Positions 17,020-25,696 of a stretch of DNA of 64,000 nt are shown here, one piece after another. The notes below the pieces were generated by a model. The model was not told the origin of the DNA and made no database searches. It saw only the letters and a program-made list of their open reading frames with translations. The DNA is taken from contig CAWHEB010000001.1 in NCBI GenBank assembly GCA_963828285.1, positions 496,001-560,000 of the forward strand. The letters run 5' to 3'. The stretch comes from DAIOEK01 sp963828285. Its GTDB lineage: Bacteria; Chloroflexota; Anaerolineae; Anaerolineales; Anaerolineaceae. Both the position numbers and the translations under genes were made by a program. Position 1 is the stretch's first letter. Each line of letters begins with the position of its first letter.

Positions 17020-17811
17020 CTATTTGCTGATGTATTCTCCAATTTCTTTCAGGTTTTGGAAAATATAATCTGGAATATAAATAGAATTCTCTACCTCGTC
17101 GATTTTAGTTTCTCCACTAAGCACCAAACAGGTTGTTAATCCTGCATTTTTCCCCAATGCAATATCCGTATACAATCTATCTCCTACCATGGCTAATTCA
17201 TCGATCCGTAGTTGGAGTTTATGGACAATGGCGTCGATCATATATTGGTTTGGTTTGCCAATCACAATATCCGGATCCCTTCCGGTCGCAGCTTTTACGA
17301 ACGCAATTATCGCCCCAATGTCCGGAATATATCCATTCTCTGTCGGGCAAACATAATCTGGATGAGTAGCAATATAAGGTAATCCGGACCTTACCAGATC
17401 AACCAGTTTACAAAGTTTTTTGTAGGTGATCGTTGTATCAAACCCGAGTACGACATGATCGGGATTTTTTGAGGATATTACAACTCCGTTCGACTTCAAT
17501 TCATCAATCAAAAGAGGTGTGCCGAATATTATGGTTTTGTGATTTGGATATTTGTCCTTGATGTAGATCGCAGTTGCTTCACCTGAAGTGAAGACTTTTT
17601 CCACTGATATTCGCAGTCCGAGTTCAGTGATTTTTTGCACATAGTGATTTCGATTCTTAGAGGAATTATTTGTCAGGAAAATGAAATCCTTGCCTTGATT
17701 CTTTAATACATCAATGAACTCCAGTGAACCATCGATTATTCGGTTCCCGAGATAAAATGTTCCGTCCATATCAAGGAGAAAACATTTTACCTTTTTCAAT
17801 CTTTCGTCCAT
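17020..17811 (-). CDS. HAD-superfamily sugar-phosphate phosphatase (NagD-like)
   Basis: 263 residues. HAD motifs: 'LLDMDGTFYLGN' (nucleophile Asp in motif I), 'FLTNNSSKN' (motif II), the Lys of 'VIGKPNQYMI' (motif III) and 'MVGDRLYTDIALGKNAG' (motif IV). The large C2-type cap between motifs II and III is that of NagD/AraL-type hydrolases, which act on small sugar phosphates. It is the last gene of the minus-strand module running down from the LacI regulator, 128 bp after the alcohol dehydrogenase gene, and may clear phosphorylated by-products. Confidence 0.9.
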   Translation of the reverse strand: MDERLKKVKCFLLDMDGTFYLGNRIIDGSLEFIDVLKNQGKDFIFLTNNSSKNRNHYVQKITELGLRISVEKVFTSGEATAIYIKDKYPNHKTIIFGTPLLIDELKSNGVVISSKNPDHVVLGFDTTITYKKLCKLVDLVRSGLPYIATHPDYVCPTENGYIPDIGAIIAFVKAATGRDPDIVIGKPNQYMIDAIVHKLQLRIDELAMVGDRLYTDIALGKNAGLTTCLVLSGETKIDEVENSIYIPDYIFQNLKEIGEYISK

Positions 17812-17939
17812 TTCAATAATTGTCCTCTCTCACTAATCCTTCAACATAAAAAAACCATTGCCAACCCTATTCATGCAAAATCGACCTGGCCTATGTAACC
17901 ATTGACCGAGTTTTATCCAAAATATTCCTGCAAATATTT

Positions 17940-18974
17940 TCAGCTATGATTGATGACTACCTTTATTGCCTGATCACTTTTTGTCGAAGACAACTCCATT
18001 CCAAGCTGGGTTTGTTCCAGGGAAAGTCTGTGCGTGATGATTGCTTCAGCCCGAACTCTGCGTGAATAAATCAGGTGCATCGCCTCTTCGATATCCTTTT
18101 TGTTGTACATATAAGTACCGATCAGGTTAATTTCCTGGCGCACCAAATTATGGGCAGCAAATTCTAAAGGAAACTCAGTCATTAATGCTGCCACAACTAC
18201 CGTTTTTCTACGCTTAATGATATTTACCGCCAATCCAGGCAGGTTGGATCCGTCGCCGCATATGATTACAGCGTCAACCCCTTGCCCATTTGTTAGCTCC
18301 CTAACTTCATCAGAAAAGTTATCATTTGGTAAAAGGAAATTATGGGTGGAACCCATTTCCTTCCTGGCTGTATCCAGACAGTGGTTATGAACATCTACGG
18401 TTATTACTTTGTTTGCTCCCAGGTCCCTTGCTACGCCTGCTGCAAGATTCCCTATCGTTCCTGTCCCTAAAATGGCAATGGATTGTCCTTGCTGTAAACC
18501 GCTCCTTTTTACTGCATGCAGTGAAACTGAGAGTGGTTCAATCATTAGGGCTTGGTCATAAGTCATGTTATTCGGAATTGGGTGGATGGTATATGAAGGA
18601 ACGACGACATACTCTCCAAATGCACCTTCCCATCCAGGTGATCCAAGAACGATCTTGGATGGGCACAAGTGGTAATCACCAAGTAAACAATATTCGCATT
18701 TTCCGCAAACCAGCTGAGGATCGACAAAAACTCTGTCGCCCTTCTTAATTCCTTTCACGTTGGAGTTGAAGTCTTCCACAACTCCAGACATTTCATGTCC
18801 CATGATTACAGGCGGTTTTCGAAATGGATGAGTTCCCCTAAACGCATGGTTTTCAGATCCACATACCCCGACTTCATTCACTTTCACCAAAACATCATCG
18901 GGATTTTTTAATACGGGGCATGGAACATCAATCACTTCTACCTGACCGATAGATTTTAATTGTGCAGCTTTCAT
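17940..18974 (-). CDS. Zinc-dependent medium-chain alcohol/polyol dehydrogenase
   Basis: 344 residues. Catalytic zinc ligands are in 'GVCGSENH' (Cys), 'GHEMSGVV' (His-Glu) and the Glu of 'MIEPLSVSLHA'. The structural zinc loop is 'CGKCEYCLLGDYHLC' (four Cys). The Rossmann motif is 'AILGTGTIGNLAAGVA'. This is the sorbitol/threonine-dehydrogenase branch, which oxidises secondary alcohols with NAD(P). It sits 32 bp after the aldo/keto reductase gene in the LacI-associated module, so it probably handles a polyol or sugar intermediate. Confidence 0.93.
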   Translation of the reverse strand: MKAAQLKSIGQVEVIDVPCPVLKNPDDVLVKVNEVGVCGSENHAFRGTHPFRKPPVIMGHEMSGVVEDFNSNVKGIKKGDRVFVDPQLVCGKCEYCLLGDYHLCPSKIVLGSPGWEGAFGEYVVVPSYTIHPIPNNMTYDQALMIEPLSVSLHAVKRSGLQQGQSIAILGTGTIGNLAAGVARDLGANKVITVDVHNHCLDTARKEMGSTHNFLLPNDNFSDEVRELTNGQGVDAVIICGDGSNLPGLAVNIIKRRKTVVVAALMTEFPLEFAAHNLVRQEINLIGTYMYNKKDIEEAMHLIYSRRVRAEAIITHRLSLEQTQLGMELSSTKSDQAIKVVINHS

Positions 18975-19006
18975 TGTTTTGCTCCTATTATCGGAGAAAT
19001 CCTACC

Positions 19007-19990
19007 TTACCAATAATGATGAACCAATGGTCTGATCTTTTCATCATATATTTTCTGTACCTCTATCATGGTTTTTTCTGGAAGAGGAGGAAGGTCAGCT
19101 GCGGCAATATTTGCCTCAGCTTGAGAAGCTCGTTTCGCCCCAGGAATGGCACAGCTGACAGCATCGAACATCAATATCCAGCGGAGAGCAAACTGGGGTA
19201 TCGACCAACCTCCAGGGCATAATTTTCGTAAATCTTCTACTGCAGCAAGACCAGTCTCGTAATCCACCCCCGAGAAGGTCTCGCCACGATCAAAATACTC
19301 ACCATGACGGTTATATTTGCGATGGTCATCATCAGCAAAAGTAAATTCTTTCGTCAGTTTTCCTGTCAGCATTCCGCTTGCCAGAGGAACCCTTGCCAGT
19401 ATACCGACATTCTTCTTCTTAACCTCTTGAAAGAGCAATTCAGAAGGACGCTGGCGAAACATATTGAAAATGATCTGTACTGTTTCTACGCCCGGGAATT
19501 CGATTGCCTTAAGAGCTTCTTCGACTTTTTCAACACTAACACCATAATGCAGGATCTTTCCCTTCTCAACGAGATGATCCATAAAGCCGAATAAATCAGG
19601 GTTGTAGTAAACCTCTGTCGGGGGACAATGAAGTTGCAGCAGGTCAATTCGATCGGTGGCCAATTTTGTCAAGCTGCGATCGATGAATGCTTCGATGTTT
19701 TTTGCATTGTAACCGCTGGCAACATGCGGATCCAGTCTCCTTCCAGCCTTTGTAGCCACGATGATTTTTTCGCGTCTGTTGCTCTTCAATTTCGCGATCA
19801 ACTCTTCACTACGGCCGTCGCCATAGACATCTGCAGTATCAATGAAGTTGACACCGAGATCTATGGACCTATTTAATGCCTCTAGCGACTCTTTATCATC
19901 GACACTGCCCCAAGCTCCGCCTATTGCCCAGGCTCCAAAACTGATAGTTGAAACTGATAAACCTGTTTTTCCTAAAATACGGTATTGCAT
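19007..19990 (-). CDS. Aldo/keto reductase
   Basis: 327 residues of the AKR barrel. Catalytic Asp/Tyr are in 'NFIDTADVYGDGRSEE', Lys in 'IVATKAGRR' and His in 'LLQLHCPPTE'. It is a different subfamily from the copy at 4519-5502, being closer to sugar-dehydrogenase or L-fucose-dehydrogenase-like reductases. It starts 8 bp after the stop of the aldehyde ferredoxin oxidoreductase gene and is clearly in the same operon. A role in oxidising or reducing a free sugar or aldehyde in this pathway is inferred. Confidence 0.92.
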   Translation of the reverse strand: MQYRILGKTGLSVSTISFGAWAIGGAWGSVDDKESLEALNRSIDLGVNFIDTADVYGDGRSEELIAKLKSNRREKIIVATKAGRRLDPHVASGYNAKNIEAFIDRSLTKLATDRIDLLQLHCPPTEVYYNPDLFGFMDHLVEKGKILHYGVSVEKVEEALKAIEFPGVETVQIIFNMFRQRPSELLFQEVKKKNVGILARVPLASGMLTGKLTKEFTFADDDHRKYNRHGEYFDRGETFSGVDYETGLAAVEDLRKLCPGGWSIPQFALRWILMFDAVSCAIPGAKRASQAEANIAAADLPPLPEKTMIEVQKIYDEKIRPLVHHYW

Positions 19991-19998
19991 TATTACTC

Positions 19999-21855
19999 CT
20001 ATTTGTGAGTGAATTCCAATCCTAAACGATCAAGGGTTTCATTTGTAGGGATACCGAATTCATCCCATCTCCTGTATTGGTAATACTCACTCAACATATA
20101 TCCAATATGCGGTAAATTATCAGCAGCTCCCCCTGTACCTCGTCTATGGCTTCGGATCCTCGGAGGGAGGATATCGTCCTTTCGAGACATACCAAGCCTG
20201 ACGTTATACATTCTCTTCAGATTGAAAATTCGTTCGCCTGTCTCCATGAACTCATCAAAAGTAACACCCCAGCCTGTTGAAGTATTCAGCCAATCCAACA
20301 TCACCTGAACTGTACAATTCCCCAATCCATAAACAATGAACTTACAGAATACAAGCGAATCGAACAGTCCCATCAGGTTCTGGAATTTAGCAATAAACTC
20401 ACCTTTACCTTTTGACTCCCATCTGTCCGGAGCTTTTTCATAACCAAGCTCAGCAAATGGAAGGTTGTTTTCACCTTCAAAGTCGTGCGTAAATGAACTT
20501 AAATGACAGGCACCCCTGGCGCTTGTTGCGAATTGTAAACCTGTGCCTACGGCATTTCGCGGATCATGTGCAGGAAAGTCCAATCCCTTTACATGCACGG
20601 TCATCTCGGGTGCTATACCTCCAATTGCTTTTGCGGCATTCGCAGCTCCTTCACCGAGCAAGTATCCGATATCTTCCCGCTTTCCAATTTTATGGACCAT
20701 CGCGATCAAAGCATCCGGGTCGCCAAACCTCAGTTCAACACCGCCTGTTTGATCCTTGGTGATAATTCCTTTCTCAAAAGCTTCCATTCCAAAGGCAATG
20801 GCCGCACCTGTAGAAATCGTATCAATTCCATAACGATTACATAATTCATTTGCGAGGGCAATGGGTTTCAGATCATCAATCATACAATTTGAGCCTATTA
20901 ACCCAACAGTTTCATATTCGGGTCCACCACCCTCTATGGTCTTAAATCGACCTTCTTTGACTTCGACAGTTCGTCCGCAACCCAGAACACATTTCTCACA
21001 GTAATATCGTTTCGTAAGGATAGTCTCAGCCATATAGTGACCATTGATAGTAGCTGCACCTGCAAAATTTCCCAGTGACCAATTTTTTATTGGAAGATTA
21101 CCAACCGCCTCTGAGCCCACTACACCGCTTGAAGTGCCATATTTTGTCCAGTCAGCTTTCTTGACCATTGATGCGCTATTATTCTTGGTAACAGCAGCCA
21201 AACCGGCTTCATCAAATAACGGAACTTTTTGTGTGCCATGAACCGCAATAGCCTTGAGTAGCTTAGAGCCCATTACTGCTCCCATACCACATCTGCCTGC
21301 TGCGCGACCTTCAATTCCGTCATTCATGATTGCAGCAATTCGTGAAAGCCGCTCACCAGCTACACCGATCGACGCGGTGACAATATCATTTCCCAATTCT
21401 CTTTTTAACAATTCATCAACTTCATATGTATCCTTGCCCCATAATTGGGTTGCATCACGGAGCTCAGCTATTCCGTTCTCAATCCACAGGTAAACAGGCT
21501 TGGAGGATTTGCCAAATATGATCAAACCATCATAACCGGCAAATTTTAAATTCGGTCCAAAAGTCCCACCAGAATCGGATTCTCCAAAGTATCCGGTAAG
21601 TGGTGATCTCGAAACAACATGATGCCTACCTGAGTTCACAGCTTTAGTCCCGACTACCGGACCAGTCATAATAATCAACCGATTTTCTGGACTGAGAGGA
21701 TCTGTAAACCGATCTGTCTCTTCGTAGAGGATTTTCGCTCCCAATCCACTTCCACCAATATATTTTCGCAAAACTTCTTCACTAAATAGTTGATCGGTCA
21801 TGTGACCTGTCGTCAAATCAACCCGTAGACACTTACCCATATACCCGTTTATCAT
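19999..21855 (-). CDS. Aldehyde ferredoxin oxidoreductase (tungstopterin enzyme)
   Basis: 618 residues, the usual family length. The N-terminal AOR domain starts 'MGKCLRVDLTTG' and carries 'IIMTGPVVGTKAVNSGRHHV' and 'GRAAGRCGMGAVMGSK' (about 183-198). The [4Fe-4S] ligands C286, C289 and C293 lie in 'YYCEKCVLGCGR', with a later Cys candidate in the 'SLVFCKF' region. The family oxidises aldehydes to acids and gives electrons to ferredoxin, using a tungsten bis-pterin cofactor in the cytosol. It is preceded by a MoaD-like gene 22 bp upstream, a common pairing. Placement between transketolase and sugar oxidoreductase genes suggests it oxidises a sugar-derived aldehyde such as glyceraldehyde or glycolaldehyde (inference). 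Confidence 0.94.
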   Translation of the reverse strand: MINGYMGKCLRVDLTTGHMTDQLFSEEVLRKYIGGSGLGAKILYEETDRFTDPLSPENRLIIMTGPVVGTKAVNSGRHHVVSRSPLTGYFGESDSGGTFGPNLKFAGYDGLIIFGKSSKPVYLWIENGIAELRDATQLWGKDTYEVDELLKRELGNDIVTASIGVAGERLSRIAAIMNDGIEGRAAGRCGMGAVMGSKLLKAIAVHGTQKVPLFDEAGLAAVTKNNSASMVKKADWTKYGTSSGVVGSEAVGNLPIKNWSLGNFAGAATINGHYMAETILTKRYYCEKCVLGCGRTVEVKEGRFKTIEGGGPEYETVGLIGSNCMIDDLKPIALANELCNRYGIDTISTGAAIAFGMEAFEKGIITKDQTGGVELRFGDPDALIAMVHKIGKREDIGYLLGEGAANAAKAIGGIAPEMTVHVKGLDFPAHDPRNAVGTGLQFATSARGACHLSSFTHDFEGENNLPFAELGYEKAPDRWESKGKGEFIAKFQNLMGLFDSLVFCKFIVYGLGNCTVQVMLDWLNTSTGWGVTFDEFMETGERIFNLKRMYNVRLGMSRKDDILPPRIRSHRRGTGGAADNLPHIGYMLSEYYQYRRWDEFGIPTNETLDRLGLEFTHK

Positions 21856-21877
21856 CTTAGCCTCCTACAAATTCCTA

Positions 21878-22156
21878 TTATCCACCACAAATTTGACCAA
21901 TTACTTTTATACTCTGACCATCATTGATAATAGAATTTAACTTAAGTAAATCTTGCCCCGATATCAGCATCGCATTGATTTTTTCCCCATCAACAATATT
22001 TGCACTTTCAAGTGTTTTAAATACTTGCTGATGTTGTTCTGATAATGCAACAAAACACTCATTAACAGTGCAATGATCTTTGTCGAGTTTGACCGAATAC
22101 ATTGCTTTCAGGTCACCCATCGAATGTAAAACTGAAAGATCAAAAATAACTACCAT
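21878..22156 (-). CDS. MoaD/ThiS-like small sulfur-carrier protein
   Basis: 92 residues with the beta-grasp pattern and the diagnostic C-terminal Gly-Gly ('IGQICGG'), the residues thiocarboxylated in MoaD and ThiS. Other family traits are 'VNECFVALSEQH' and the closing 'DGQSIKVIGQICGG'. MoaD-like proteins give sulfur to the pterin dithiolene of molybdenum and tungsten enzymes. It lies 22 bp before the aldehyde ferredoxin oxidoreductase gene, so a dedicated role in building that enzyme's cofactor is likely. Only 6 bp separate it from the transketolase gene upstream. Confidence 0.82.
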   Translation of the reverse strand: MVVIFDLSVLHSMGDLKAMYSVKLDKDHCTVNECFVALSEQHQQVFKTLESANIVDGEKINAMLISGQDLLKLNSIINDGQSIKVIGQICGG

Positions 22157-22162
22157 AAGTCT

Positions 22163-23116
22163 TTATACTTTCAGCGATTCAATGATCTGAGCAGACATTT
22201 TGGCAGGGGTTAATCCATAATGATCTAATAATTCATCTGCTTTTGCTGATTGACCAAACGTATCCTGGAGTCCAATTCTGATAAGGCTTGGCATATTGCC
22301 AGCAAACGCAAGTGTCTCAGCAACAGCGCTTCCAAGACCACCGAGGACGGAATGTTCTTCCATACTGAATACACCACGCTTATTTGAAGCATGAAAAACA
22401 ACCGCTTGTGTATCAATAGGTTTGATTGTCGAAATGTTAATGACCGATGCTGATATCCCACTGTTTGCTAAGAGCTCTGCTGTTAGAATTGCTTTTGCAG
22501 TCATTATTCCGGTAGCAAAAAGTGCAATATCGTTCCCTTCTCTAATTGTTGATGCTTTACCCACCTCAAATTTATATGAATTGTCGTAGAGGACAGGAGT
22601 TGGATACCTACCAAATCTAAGATAAAAAGGTCCTGGTGTCGCCGCGGCAGCCAATACTGCTTGATAGCCTTCCTCTGCATCCGCAGGATTAATGACTGTC
22701 AGATTTGGTAGATGCCTCATCAGAGCAATATCATCAAATGACTGATGGCTGGCTCCATCTGGTCCTTGTGTTAATCCGGCACTCACACCTGCTAACTTAA
22801 CATTACTTTTTGCATATGAAACCTGCAAGCGAATTTGGTCATAGCATCTTCCAGGAACGAACATGGCAAATGAGCTGGCAAAAACTATAAAACCATTTGC
22901 CGCCATGCCAGAAGCTGTGGAGACCATATCCGCTTCAGCGATACCCATATCAAAGAATAGTTCGGGGTGTGCTTGTCCATATGCATATGTCTTATTTGAT
23001 CTCTGCAAGTCAGCATCCAGAACAATCACATCGCTCCGAACCCTACCCAATTCCAGTAAACCTTCACCGTATGCATTCCTTGTTTCGACAAGATCACCAA
23101 TTTTCCAAGCAGCCAT
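22163..23116 (-). CDS. Transketolase, C-terminal subunit
   Basis: 317 residues covering the pyrimidine-binding and C-terminal domains of a transketolase that is split in two genes. Marks are 'MGIAEADMVSTASGMAANG' (the TPP-activating Glu region), 'LTQGPDGASHQSFDDIALM' and the C-terminal 'SMEEHSVLGGLGSAVAETLA'. Its ATG overlaps the TAA of the N-terminal-subunit gene (TAATG), so the two are made together. Split transketolases serve the pentose-phosphate pathway but also dedicated sugar routes such as apulose 4-phosphate cleavage. The context here (RpiB-like gene, sugar transporter) would fit either. Confidence 0.93.
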   Translation of the reverse strand: MAAWKIGDLVETRNAYGEGLLELGRVRSDVIVLDADLQRSNKTYAYGQAHPELFFDMGIAEADMVSTASGMAANGFIVFASSFAMFVPGRCYDQIRLQVSYAKSNVKLAGVSAGLTQGPDGASHQSFDDIALMRHLPNLTVINPADAEEGYQAVLAAAATPGPFYLRFGRYPTPVLYDNSYKFEVGKASTIREGNDIALFATGIMTAKAILTAELLANSGISASVINISTIKPIDTQAVVFHASNKRGVFSMEEHSVLGGLGSAVAETLAFAGNMPSLIRIGLQDTFGQSAKADELLDHYGLTPAKMSAQIIESLKV

Positions 23117-23949
23117 TAGGATGCCTCCACAGTCACTTCGGTTAATGCTAGTTTGAATTGTTCTTCAGTAATTGAACTATTATGGAATTCAAATTTTCCT
23201 TCAGCAAAGGAAATGCCTTTACCTTTAATTGTCTTTGCTATGATCATCGTTGGCTTGCCCTTGATAGTCTCTGCCTCATCTAATGCATCACAAATTGCCT
23301 TTAAGTCATGTCCATCAATTTCCAATGTGTGCCAACCAAATGATTCCCACTTCGCTTTTAATGGTTCTAGATTTTTGGCTTCATCTGTAATCCCTTGGCT
23401 TTTTAAAGAATTACGATCTATGATACCGACAAGATTATCCAAAGCATGCGTGGATGTCGTCAAAGCTGCTTCCCAAACCTGACCTTCATGTAATTCTCCA
23501 TCGCCTAATAATACATACACTCTAGTATCCATTTTTTTTATTCTGGCAGAAAGTGCAACTCCATTCCCAAATGAGAGTCCTTGTCCAAGTGATCCTGTGC
23601 AAGCTTCAATTCCAGGAGTCATCCATGCATTTGGGTGACCTTGTAGAATACTACCCAAGAGTTTTAATGTTTTCAAAGTCTCCAATGGAAGAATACCCTT
23701 CAGGGCAAGTGCGACATATTGGGCAGGAACGCTATGCCCCTTACTCATAACGAACCAATCACGACCACTCCAATTTGGATCATCGGGGTGTAAACGCATT
23801 TTATAAAAATACAAAGCCGCCATGATTTCGATTGCAGATAGCGAACCACCAAAATGATGGACTTTCCCATAATTCATCATTTTTATTAACTCAAATCGCA
23901 TCTTCCGTGCGGTATTATTCAAATCAACAAGTTTTTCACTGGTAATCAT
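23116..23949 (-). CDS. Transketolase, N-terminal (TPP-binding) subunit
   Basis: 277 residues carrying the thiamine-diphosphate domain. It has 'KVHHFGGSLSAIEIM', 'MSKGHSVPAQYVAL', 'GSLGQGLSFGNG' and the TPP/metal motif 'LLGDGELHEGQVWEA' followed by 'LVGIIDRNSLKSQG'. It pairs with the C-terminal subunit encoded next. Its start overlaps the stop of the RpiB-like gene by 4 bp (ATGA), showing tight coupling. Together the subunits transfer two-carbon ketol units between sugar phosphates. Confidence 0.93.
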   Translation of the reverse strand: MITSEKLVDLNNTARKMRFELIKMMNYGKVHHFGGSLSAIEIMAALYFYKMRLHPDDPNWSGRDWFVMSKGHSVPAQYVALALKGILPLETLKTLKLLGSILQGHPNAWMTPGIEACTGSLGQGLSFGNGVALSARIKKMDTRVYVLLGDGELHEGQVWEAALTTSTHALDNLVGIIDRNSLKSQGITDEAKNLEPLKAKWESFGWHTLEIDGHDLKAICDALDEAETIKGKPTMIIAKTIKGKGISFAEGKFEFHNSSITEEQFKLALTEVTVEAS

Positions 23950-24575
23950 TGGTAAATCCTTTGAATAGTAATTCGGAGGTCAAGATTTGAAATGCTATCC
24001 GGATCCAATACTTCTTTCACCCCCGGGTAAAAGAAAACGGTAGAAATTATTTCGGGGGAAAGCTTTTCCAAGATCTTTTCGAGTGGAAGATGTGTAGCTT
24101 TTGAGATTTCTTCCAATGCGAGCCGCGATTTTCTTTGCGGTTCCTTTCGATGCTCTGGATATCCAGATGCTTTAGCTGTGCTGAATAATGCATCGAACAA
24201 TAATTTCAGGTTTATTCCCCCAGCCCACCCATATCCTTGATTCAAACATAAGGATATACAATTCCCTCCGTTGATTTGGTTCCATAACCAGGCATCTAAC
24301 GGAGTATTCAAATAACCACAGAACACTCCAGGAAACTGAACTGCAGCATTAAAAAATCCTTGACCTGTTCCACATCCTCCGACAACCAGATCTGCCCGAT
24401 TCGTGTTAAGTAGCAAAGCTGCCAATAAACCAGTATGGAAGTACTGGAGTTCTGGTGTCTCACCAGACTTTTTCATTCCTACATTTAATACCTCATATCC
24501 ACGCCCGGATAAGGCAGCCATAATGTCTGCATTCTTATCTCCAGCGGCTGTTTCACTCACTACTGCTATTCTCAT
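23946..24575 (-). CDS. RpiB/LacAB-family sugar-phosphate isomerase-like protein
   Basis: 209 residues, longer than the ~150 of true RpiB. The N-terminus 'MRIAVVSETAAGDKNADIM' and the anion loop 'VVGGCGTGQGFFNAA' correspond to the RpiB 'CGTGxG' loop, and 'NGGNCISLCLNQGYG' to its conserved Asn-rich strand. A C-terminal extension (about 150-209) is predicted helical and beta. The family isomerises aldose and ketose phosphates or free sugars. It lies between the permease and the split transketolase genes. A different sugar specificity from the standard RpiB at 31783-32235 is likely; the actual substrate is unknown. Confidence 0.8.
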   Translation of the reverse strand: MRIAVVSETAAGDKNADIMAALSGRGYEVLNVGMKKSGETPELQYFHTGLLAALLLNTNRADLVVGGCGTGQGFFNAAVQFPGVFCGYLNTPLDAWLWNQINGGNCISLCLNQGYGWAGGINLKLLFDALFSTAKASGYPEHRKEPQRKSRLALEEISKATHLPLEKILEKLSPEIISTVFFYPGVKEVLDPDSISNLDLRITIQRIYQ

Positions 24576-24641
24576 ATTGCTCTCCTACAACAATTTTGAT
24601 AAGTCAGATCGCCTACAAAAATTTCATGATTCTTTTTCATA

Positions 24642-25696
24642 CTATTGGGCAACTGGGACGTTTGGATCCCCACACTCAGATTCCACTTTTTTGATTACTT
24701 TTGGTTTATATCGGAACTTCTGAGCTTCGATAATTAAAGCTATCAGTATGATGAGACCACGAATACCCCGTACTGCATTGGGATCTAAAGCCATCAGATT
24801 AAGACCATTATCAACGATCGATAATAGCAGAACACCGCCTAAGACTCCACCAATCGTTCCAAATCCACCTGATAATGCAATTCCGCCAATTACTGCAGCA
24901 GCCACAGTTTCCAATGTCATCCCGGCACCTAAGAAGATCGTTGCCTCACCAACGCGTCCGAGCAACATCCAGGCTGCGAGTGCAGCGAATAGACCACTCA
25001 GAATATATGCCATTGAGATAATCTTCTTGGGATTAAAACCGGAAGCTAAAGCAGCATCTTTATTTCCACCTGTTGCAAATAACTTTCTACCAAACTTTGA
25101 ATTTTTTAGGAAATAATGGAAGACAAAAAAGAGAAGGCCTGTAAAAATTATTTGAACGGGTATAGGTCCAATTTTGCCTGTTCCCAGCCATCTGAATGCA
25201 TCCGGAATATTGGAAATATTCTTACCTCCAGAAAGCGTCAATGCCAATCCTCGTAGCACTAGCTGCATCGCCAAAGTTACTATAAAGTTGTTCATTCTTA
25301 ATCGTGTGATCATGAACCCATTTAAGGCGCCAATCCCCACTCCAAGGAAGAGAATGAGAATAAGCACCAGGATGGGCTAACTCCCCACCCGCTGCCAGCC
25401 TCAAAAGTATGGACAACACCTTCTCCTGTAGCGGTACCCATTAACCATGCCGCTAAAACTGTAAGCAAGGACACGATTCCCTCTGCTGAGAGGTCAAAGT
25501 TACCGCTAATTAAGCAGATCGCTTGTCCAATGGCCATTAGACCTAAGACACTTGCATGCAATCCAATATTGATCATATTCAAAGGTGTAAAAAAATTGGG
25601 TGCATTTAGGACAAAGAACAGAAATACACCCAGTAGAATGAACCAGATAAATCGATCTAGTATAAACTTTACCCAATCTGTTCTACCGCTTTGCAT
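24642..25696 (-). CDS. Sugar ABC transporter permease (RbsC-like), one frame break
   Basis: About 350 residues after bridging one break near 25375, where a base is missing (a CCC run that should be CCCC) between 'TFEAGSGWGVSP' and 'ILVLILILFLGVGIGALNG'. Polytopic, with the permease signatures 'AICLISGNFDLSAEG' and 'GGIALSGGFGTIGGVLGG'. An upstream ATG at 25714 exists, but the ATG at 25696 overlaps the ATPase gene less. It is one of two permease genes flanking one ATPase gene, which suggests a heterodimeric channel. Confidence 0.88.
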
